From the NCBI GenBank assembly GCA_009837725.1, contig VXSY01000015.1:1-39949 (forward strand): a stretch of DNA of 39,949 nucleotides, written 5' to 3'. Source of the stretch: Gammaproteobacteria bacterium (GTDB taxonomy: Bacteria; Pseudomonadota; Gammaproteobacteria; Pseudomonadales; Azotimanducaceae). The translations under genes and the position numbers were made by a program. Positions 34,776 to 39,949 of the stretch are shown here, in pieces. Numbering within the stretch: position 1 is the stretch's first letter; every line of letters starts with the position of its first letter. The notes under the pieces are model-generated. The model saw only the letters and a list, made by a program, of their open reading frames with translations. It did not search any database and had not been told where the DNA came from.

Positions 34776-35500
34776 TGTGTATGGGAAGTGAGGGGGTCGT
34801 AGAGCTGCTGAAGGAGTTCGGGAAGACCCGGGGCACGTCCGACTGGAGCACGCTGGATGCAGACACTGCGCGACTGATTCGACGGGACCCGTTCGCATTC
34901 CTGGTTGCTGTGGCGTTTGATCGAGGCATGCCGTGGCAGAAGGCGTGGCGGATCCCGGTGGAGATCGAACAGGCAGGTTGTCTGCATCCGTCACTGCTCG
35001 CGTCGATGGACGAGTCGGAACTGGTCGCCCTGATTGACGGTCTGGCGGTCCGCCCGAGGTACGGCGCAAAACAGGGCGCCAGGACATTGTCGGATGCGTC
35101 ACGGCTGGTCTCGGAACGGTTCGGGGGAGACGCGAGCGCCATCTGGAGCGACAGATCGCCTGCCGAGACGGAGAAGACTCTGCAGGAAATCCATGGCCTC
35201 GGCGCGGGGATCGCATCCATGGCGACTCGAATCCTTCGCGACGACTTTGGCTGCTTTAGGGGACAGGAGGCGCAGATTGACGTGAAGCCCGACGTGCATC
35301 TGTTGCGTGTTTTCCGGCGCGCCGGGCTGATTGATGGCGACTCGTCCAACGAGGCGATCCGGGTGGCTCGACGGTTGAGTCCTGCCTTTCCCGGGGAACT
35401 GGACTGGCCAGCATGGCGCATAGGCCAGCAATGGTGCCACGCGAAGGCACCAGACTGTCTTCGGTGTCCATTGACTCCGGTTTGCGACAAACGGATTTGA
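34775..35500 (+). CDS. Endonuclease III-like HhH-GPD DNA glycosylase with Fe-S loop
   Basis: 241 residues. A helix-hairpin-helix is visible at 138-151 (EIHGLGAGIASMATR), and the C-terminal cysteines 221, 228, 231 and 237 follow the C-x6-C-x2-C-x5-C spacing of the 4Fe-4S loop of endonuclease III. The conserved Asp is D173 in PDVHLLRVFRR. The lyase Lys in the HhH (GVGRKT in EndoIII) is absent here, replaced in GLGAGIAS, so a monofunctional glycosylase is more likely. The damaged base is unknown. Starts at ATG 34775, or GTG 34772. Confidence 0.8.
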   Translation: MCMGSEGVVELLKEFGKTRGTSDWSTLDADTARLIRRDPFAFLVAVAFDRGMPWQKAWRIPVEIEQAGCLHPSLLASMDESELVALIDGLAVRPRYGAKQGARTLSDASRLVSERFGGDASAIWSDRSPAETEKTLQEIHGLGAGIASMATRILRDDFGCFRGQEAQIDVKPDVHLLRVFRRAGLIDGDSSNEAIRVARRLSPAFPGELDWPAWRIGQQWCHAKAPDCLRCPLTPVCDKRI

Positions 35501-35843
35501 GCACGCGGATGCGTGAGCGTGTCGCGCTTGCGGCCGCAGCGCGAATCCTGGGGGGACCTGCATGCATGATGGGGTGAACCCCTTAGCGGCTACGGCGTTT
35601 CGCACTCGTCCACCACATCGTACCGGCACGGCAGGCCAACGAAGGACGGGTGACCGTTCGGGCCGGCGATGTACATCGGGGATTGGGGCTGACCAGTCGC
35701 GTGCCAGCTGTGTGCGGCGCTCGGATCCGCACTCCTCCAGCGTCTGGCTGGCGTCACGTGGCGGAACCGTTCGGGACCGGCTCAGAGCACGCGAGCATGC
35801 ACGCCTGCGCGCGGCCCTGGCGATGAACGTAGCCAGAGCCCGT
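35501..35843. other. Intergenic region with a short unassigned reading frame
   Basis: About 340 nt. A minus-strand reading frame at 35590-35757 (55 residues from a GTG, ending PCRYDVVDECETP) contains two Cys, many Pro/Gly and no ribosome binding site. It could be a remnant or a small peptide gene. A palindrome (tgcggccgca) lies near 35530. No other gene was supported. Confidence 0.35.
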
Positions 35844-37574
35844 TCAAGCGAACGCGTTCCCTTCCATGCGCCCAAGCCAGATCACCGATGCCATCGCGGC
35901 ATGCACCTGCTTCGCCAGGTGCGAGGGGAGCATCGGCAGCACCCGCACCGCGGAGAGCAGCCGCTCCCTGTCGATGACCTCGAATGCCGGGTTCCAAGCG
36001 TCTGCATTGACGATGTCGCGGTACAGGGCGAGTCTGGCCGGCGACCCGTGGCGACCTGCGAGCGCGGCCCCTTCCCGCGCTGGGTCGGGGTTGGCGGTGA
36101 CGTCAGGCAGTTGCCAGCGTCGTCTCCTGTCCCGCCAGTCCCGCGCGATTCGCTTCAGGGGCTCCGCGTCGAGGACCGGCGGACCGTCCTCCGGGTACGC
36201 GATCGTTGCCGGCGACGGCTCGCCCGCGCGCTTGGCGCTGGCGTAGGGGACTTCGGCGATGCCACGCCCGGCGCGCTCGACGATCGCGCTGTGGATGCGG
36301 TGCTCGACGCGTGCCTGCCAGCCCAGGGCGAAGGCGAGGCGCGCCGCAGGCGGACAGTAGAGCGGAAACGCGGTTCCCGAGAAGGCTTCGGGGCGCACGG
36401 AGATCCAGCGCCTGACCCGGTGCTGGAGGTAGAACGCGTCCAGGAGATCCTCCGTGCCGGCGCCTTGCGCGAGCGGCGTCAGCAGCAACTGCATCGTTTC
36501 CGCCACCGCCGCTTCCCACGCCGGCGCGGTGAGCAGGTCCAGGTTCGGCGGCTCGATGAACGCCCGCAGGACCTGGCCTCTGGTCCCGAGCGGAGCCGTT
36601 GAGGGGAAGTTCGACGAGAGCGTCTCGCCGAGTAGTCCCGACACCACGGTTGCCGGGACGGACCGGGGGTTGCGTCGATGTGCCTCGCTGAGATTCAGGG
36701 CCCCGGAGGTCGTCCGCACGCGTTCGAACGGGTCGTCGGCGACCGGAGGCCGGTCCTCGATCAGGTGTCGCGCGTTCGCGGACGCGGCGACCTGTCGGGC
36801 GACCCGGACGTCGTCCGGCTGGCCGGTGTACGTGACGACGTCGAAGCCGTCGATCGTCCCGCTTCGGACGGCGAGGGCGAGGACGAGCCGGGAGTCGCGT
36901 CCACCGGTGAGTTCGAGCCTGGGTCGCCCGACGCCGCGGGGGACCCGGTCGGCAACCTGGCGCAAGCGGACAGTGGCCGAGGCTTCCAGCTCGTCGACTG
37001 CGTCGGCCAGATCGGATGTAGATGCCGGGCGCGAAGGCACCCAGGGCGGCGAGGAGGCGGCGACGATGCGCGCGCCCGATCCGGAAACCTGCACGTGCGC
37101 CAGAAAGGGCACGCAGCGGACGCCGGCGTAGCCGGTTCGGTCGCCCATCGGAAAGCCCTTGAACGCGAGCAGCGCGGCGAATGCCGAGTCCCGTTCCGGC
37201 CACTGTCCGACGATCCGTTCCTGCGCCAACGCGATCAGGTCGGGTCTGTTGGAGACGAAGGAGAAGGCATCCAGGGTTGCGACGTAGAGCGGGGCAAGGC
37301 CGAACTCGTCCTGCCTGACCGTGCCCCTGCCAGCGCGGTCGATGTCGATGTCGACAAAGGTGTCCCGCGCAGGGCCGGGGTCGCCCAGGCGGAGCTCCAG
37401 GCCACCGTCGGCCTGCGGAGGGGCCTCCGGCGGCCACAGCCAGGCCACGACCTGCCCGGTCGCGCTGGTCCAGTCGGCTCGTCGACCTTCGAGCACAGCC
37501 GAGTCCAGCGAAGCGGAGGCATGGGTGACGACGAGGAATCGATCGACCTGCGGGGAGGCGGTAGCGTCTTGCAT
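35844..37574 (-). CDS. Asparagine synthase-like protein lacking the glutaminase cysteine
   Basis: 576 residues. An N-terminal glutamine-amidotransferase-like part (DEFGLAPLYVATLDAFSFVSNRPDLIAL near 89-116) has no Cys at the N-terminus, so it should not use glutamine. The ATP-PPase domain has the PP-motif TGGRDSR at 223-229, with Arg between GG and DS in place of the usual SGGxDS. This pattern occurs in beta-lactam synthetase and lasso-peptide cyclases and in uncharacterised relatives, so a peptide amide-forming or cyclising enzyme is possible. No precursor or protease gene was recognised next to it. ATG at 37574, GGAG upstream. Confidence 0.75.
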   Translation of the reverse strand: MQDATASPQVDRFLVVTHASASLDSAVLEGRRADWTSATGQVVAWLWPPEAPPQADGGLELRLGDPGPARDTFVDIDIDRAGRGTVRQDEFGLAPLYVATLDAFSFVSNRPDLIALAQERIVGQWPERDSAFAALLAFKGFPMGDRTGYAGVRCVPFLAHVQVSGSGARIVAASSPPWVPSRPASTSDLADAVDELEASATVRLRQVADRVPRGVGRPRLELTGGRDSRLVLALAVRSGTIDGFDVVTYTGQPDDVRVARQVAASANARHLIEDRPPVADDPFERVRTTSGALNLSEAHRRNPRSVPATVVSGLLGETLSSNFPSTAPLGTRGQVLRAFIEPPNLDLLTAPAWEAAVAETMQLLLTPLAQGAGTEDLLDAFYLQHRVRRWISVRPEAFSGTAFPLYCPPAARLAFALGWQARVEHRIHSAIVERAGRGIAEVPYASAKRAGEPSPATIAYPEDGPPVLDAEPLKRIARDWRDRRRRWQLPDVTANPDPAREGAALAGRHGSPARLALYRDIVNADAWNPAFEVIDRERLLSAVRVLPMLPSHLAKQVHAAMASVIWLGRMEGNAFA

Positions 37575-37796
37575 CTTCTCGGCGACTCCTGCACGTGCGG
37601 CCACCCGGCGTGACCGGGCGGCCGCACTATATCGCGGCCCCTGGCGAACTCGGTGCGATGCCTCGGGCAGGGGCGGCGGGTGGATTGCTCGCGTTCGGGC
37701 GTGGGGCCGCGTGCGGCACTGGGCGACGCCTAGATCGTTCGGATGCCGGCCGAGAGTGGCTGCGGACGAGACGTCGGGCGGTGTTGCCTTTGGGAG

Positions 37797-38225
37797 TCAG
37801 TCGGTCGCGGCGCCGCCCGTGATGTGCGCGACTCCGTCCAGTTGGCGATGCATGGCATCGCGGGAGGTCCGCAGCCATGCGGCGGCGGCACGTGCATTGC
37901 GCAGGCGCCGCCTTGTTCGGGCGTGTTGGTCGCGTTCGGCCTTCAGCGCGTTCAAGGTCCGGTCGCGGCCTGCCTGGGCCTCGCGGCGGGTCTCCCGCTC
38001 GCGCGCGACGTCGGCGATCAACGCCTGCTCGCCGTCACACAGCCGATCGAGTTCCTCCCGCAGCCGTTCGTTGTCCGCACGCAGTTCGATGCCGTGCAGC
38101 AGCAGCGGGCCGACGGCGCGGGCACGCTGGCGCGCGGTGCCCGGGACGAAGTCGCCGCTGCCGGCCATGAGCCGGTCGAGAGCGTCGACCTCCTCGGGCG
38201 AGAGCGCAACGAGCAGCCGCGTCAC
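37797..38225 (-). CDS. Coiled-coil accessory protein of a recombinase module
   Basis: 142 residues. Starts as SPEEVDALDRLMAGSGDFV and then has a long charged heptad-rich stretch (RADNERLREELDRL through DRTLNALKAERDQHARTRRRLR), predicted coiled coil. Its GTG start at 38225 overlaps the integrase stop as GTGA. In other systems (Tn4651 TnpT, Tn554 TnpC) small coiled-coil proteins assist a tyrosine recombinase; this is only an analogy. Confidence 0.68.
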   Translation of the reverse strand: MTRLLVALSPEEVDALDRLMAGSGDFVPGTARQRARAVGPLLLHGIELRADNERLREELDRLCDGEQALIADVARERETRREAQAGRDRTLNALKAERDQHARTRRRLRNARAAAAWLRTSRDAMHRQLDGVAHITGGAATD

Positions 38226-39129
38226 TTCAGGTACGCGTCGGTGACGCTGGCGCGGAAGTGCCCCAGCTCCTGGCTCACGGTCTCCCGGGCGGCGTGGCGG
38301 GGCAGCAGGCGCTTCGTCTCCTCGGTGCGTTCCTGGGCGTACGAGTGGCGCAGCCCGTGCGCGCCGCGGCTCCAGCCCAGCGCGCGGACCGACGCGGCGG
38401 AGAAGCTCGCGCTCCAGGCGCGGCCGCCGCCGACGTCGTAGCGGGACCGGTACCGGATGCCGCGGTCCGTCACCGTCGCCGGCTCCTCCCGGCGGCGTTC
38501 CTCGAGGCGGCCGGCAAGGTCCTTCGGCAGGCGGATGGTGCGGACGAGGCCGCCCTTGCCGACGACCGTGTAGTCGACGCCGGGGCGTCCGGCGAACTTG
38601 CTCTCGCGCGCCGGGCGGGGATCGGCCGGCTGCTCGGCGGGGCGCGCCATCGTAAGCAGCTCGTGGGCGCGAAGTCCGGCGGCGTGGGCGACGAGGGTGG
38701 CGAGGGCGTTGCGGGGCGTCTGCGCCGCCGCGACCCGGCGCACCTGCGCCGGCGTGTAGGCGCGGCTCCGGTGGCGGCCGGGCCTCTCGGAGCGGACGAC
38801 CTCCAGGCGCTGACCCTGCAGCAGGCGGCGGGAGACGTGCACGAGCATGGCCTGCAGCGCCTGGCGGTGCATGTCGAGGGCCTTCTGCCCAAGCTCGCCG
38901 GCGCGGCTCCTGAGGTACGCCTCGGCAGTCTCCTGGGTGAGGTCGCGAAGCTCCCGGCCGTCGGCGGCGATCCGGCGGGCCACCTGCACGAGGCAGTCGC
39001 GGTAGTTCTGGACCGTGCGCAGCGAAGCGGGCCGTTCCGGGTTGCGCCGCAGGGCGCCGAGGTTGACCAGGCACCAATCACTTCCCGCGCCTGTCTCTCG
39101 GGCGGCTTCGGGGAGCGGAACTTCGGCAT
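38222..39129 (-). CDS. Tyrosine recombinase, probably with a frameshift near its start
   Basis: Catalytic marks: Arg in AAGLRAHEL, HGLRHSY, LGHFRASVTDAYLK with the nucleophile Tyr. The continuous frame from 38222 is open upstream but has no ATG; its first usual start is the GTG at 38989 (255 residues), which would remove the N-terminal DNA-binding part that reads GALRRNPERPASLRTVQNY in that frame. An ATG at 39129 opens another frame (MPKFRSPKPPERQAR...) that would join it if one base were added at the CC at 39067-39068. So I favour a 302-residue gene with a one-base deletion. It lies 17 nt after the HTH gene. Confidence 0.72.
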
Positions 39130-39146
39130 GGGCGACCGGACCGGGG

Positions 39147-39377
39147 TCAGCGGGCGCCGTTGCGCCGCAGCCAGCGGAGGACCGTGGTGGGGTGGACGCG
39201 CACGCGGCGCTCGCGCAGCCAGCGCGCGAGGTCCGCCGCGCTGGCGCCGGCGTCGGCGAGTGCCAGCAGCTCGTGGGCGTGCCGGTCGAGCCGCGACGGG
39301 CGGTACGGGCGCTGGCGGCCCTCGCGCGCCTCCCGCTTCAGTCTCGCCACCTCGGCGGCGGCGTCGAAGTCGTCCAC
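39147..39377 (-). CDS. Small HTH-like protein of a recombinase module
   Basis: 76 residues. The GTG at 39377 follows AGGAGAA, a strong ribosome binding site. The C-terminal half reads ALADAGASAADLARWLRERRVRVH and then TTVLRWLRRNG, which fits a helix-turn-helix. It is the first gene of the HTH, integrase, coiled-coil set and may be a regulator or a directionality factor. No named family recognised. Confidence 0.6.
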   Translation of the reverse strand: MDDFDAAAEVARLKREAREGRQRPYRPSRLDRHAHELLALADAGASAADLARWLRERRVRVHPTTVLRWLRRNGAR

Positions 39378-39949
39378 CGGCGTTCTCCTGAGCGTGCAAG
39401 CTGTCGAGCCCTGTGTAAGTAACCCTCGCATCGGCCGATGGCTTGCGCATCGGCCGCGCTGAGCGAGGCTCGCGGTTTCCCGCAGCCCCCATTCGCACCC
39501 GTTTGTCCTCATGGACAGCGCCGGCACTGGTCACGCGCTGTTCGGGACACCTCGGTGTCCGGTGCCGCCAGTTCACTCCCTGGCGGCCATGTCGCTTCGT
39601 GCGACTCTCCTGGCTTGGGCAGCCGGGTGGGCTGTTGACGCTGCGTCGCGCAGCACTCCCGATTTGGCCGGTGGGGTTCCGGTCCGGGTTGCAGATCCCG
39701 GCGTCTGACCAGAGCCTCCGAAGGGAGGGTGGGTTTTGGCATCGGGGCGGATTGTGCGAGGTCGGGAACGGGCGCCGCAAGCACTTTGTTCTTACCGCTG
39801 CGGCAAGTTGTGACGCTGCGCCAGGTGCGCCGCACGATGGCCCTGCGCGGGTTCGGCTGCGCGAAGTCGCGGCATCTTCAGCCGCACGTGTCAATGTCAA
39901 CTTAAAACTGCACACCTTCGGAGGATCGCAAGGAGGCTGGAGGGCGACC
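39378..39949. other. Non-coding end of the window with clustered hairpins
   Basis: About 570 nt without a supported gene. Perfect stems at 39545-39560 (ggacacc, loop tc), 39564-39587 (gccgccag, 8-nt loop), 39591-39605 (gtcgc, loop ttcgt) and 39640-39654 (gctgcg, loop tcg) follow each other. A further one at 39715-39728 (cctcc, loop gaag) precedes a short T-run. This looks like a recombination site or a structured RNA. Confidence 0.4.
39889..39916. mobile_element. Possible terminal sequence of an IS21-like element
   Basis: The segment begins TGTCAATGTCAA and ends AAAACTGCACACC. It resembles the terminal sequences of IS21-family elements by memory of their consensus. No istA or istB is in the window, so the element would lie beyond its right edge. 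Weak call. Confidence 0.3.

Noticed and set aside
35099-35875. 258-residue minus-strand frame over the glycosylase
   Set aside because: No recognisable domain; overlaps the Nth-like gene.
1-39949. CRISPR array, rRNA or tRNA
   Set aside because: No regular direct repeat with spacers, no rRNA-like stretch and no cloverleaf was found on reading.

Overview
The window looks like a high-GC gammaproteobacterial chromosome, probably from an uncultured lineage. This is inferred from an EpmB-type lysine 2,3-aminomutase, a YejA/YejB/YejE peptide importer, an exported PCMT and a YeiH transporter. No rRNA, tRNA or CRISPR array was seen.

Layout. (1) 116-8331, all on the minus strand: ABC ATPase, a permease fused to a GldG-like protein, a DUF4340 protein, a Sel1-like protein, a one-TM protein, an exported PCMT and EpmB. 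The first three overlap and form one exporter-like operon. (2) 8633-20336, a visibly AT-richer island. A C5 DNA methyltransferase on the plus strand converges on a five-gene minus-strand operon: PLD-SNF2 helicase, N6-adenine methyltransferase with a C-terminal LexA/S24 peptidase, a protein with two GHKL ATPase folds, a receiver-domain protein and a RES-domain protein. The last three genes are joined by ATGA overlaps. (3) 20807-32710, core-type genes: SDR, class-2 IleRS, YeiH-family transporter, DapA-family lyase, YejE/YejB/YejA and SodC. (4) 32724-39949, a very GC-rich accessory region: orphan HicB, a DUF4102-type integrase, a small gene coupled to an Nth-like glycosylase, an asparagine-synthase-like enzyme, a three-gene tyrosine recombinase module, and a structured non-coding end with what may be an IS21-like terminus.

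Most notable is the island in (2). It combines restriction-modification-like parts (translocase with a PLD nuclease fold, methyltransferase) with signalling parts (a LexA-like peptidase with an intact Ser/Lys dyad and an Ala-Gly site, a GHKL kinase-like protein, a receiver) and a RES domain, a fold known in NAD+-consuming toxins. I infer a phage-defence system in which DNA damage or foreign DNA is sensed and relayed to a RES effector. I do not recall a named system with this gene set. The receiver gene is frame-interrupted in this sequence.

The second notable feature is a family of bipartite palindromes: a variable perfect palindrome next to a GC hairpin, seen at several intergenic sites, twice as inverted pairs. 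The palindrome arms differ between copies but stay self-complementary, as in REP/BIME elements.
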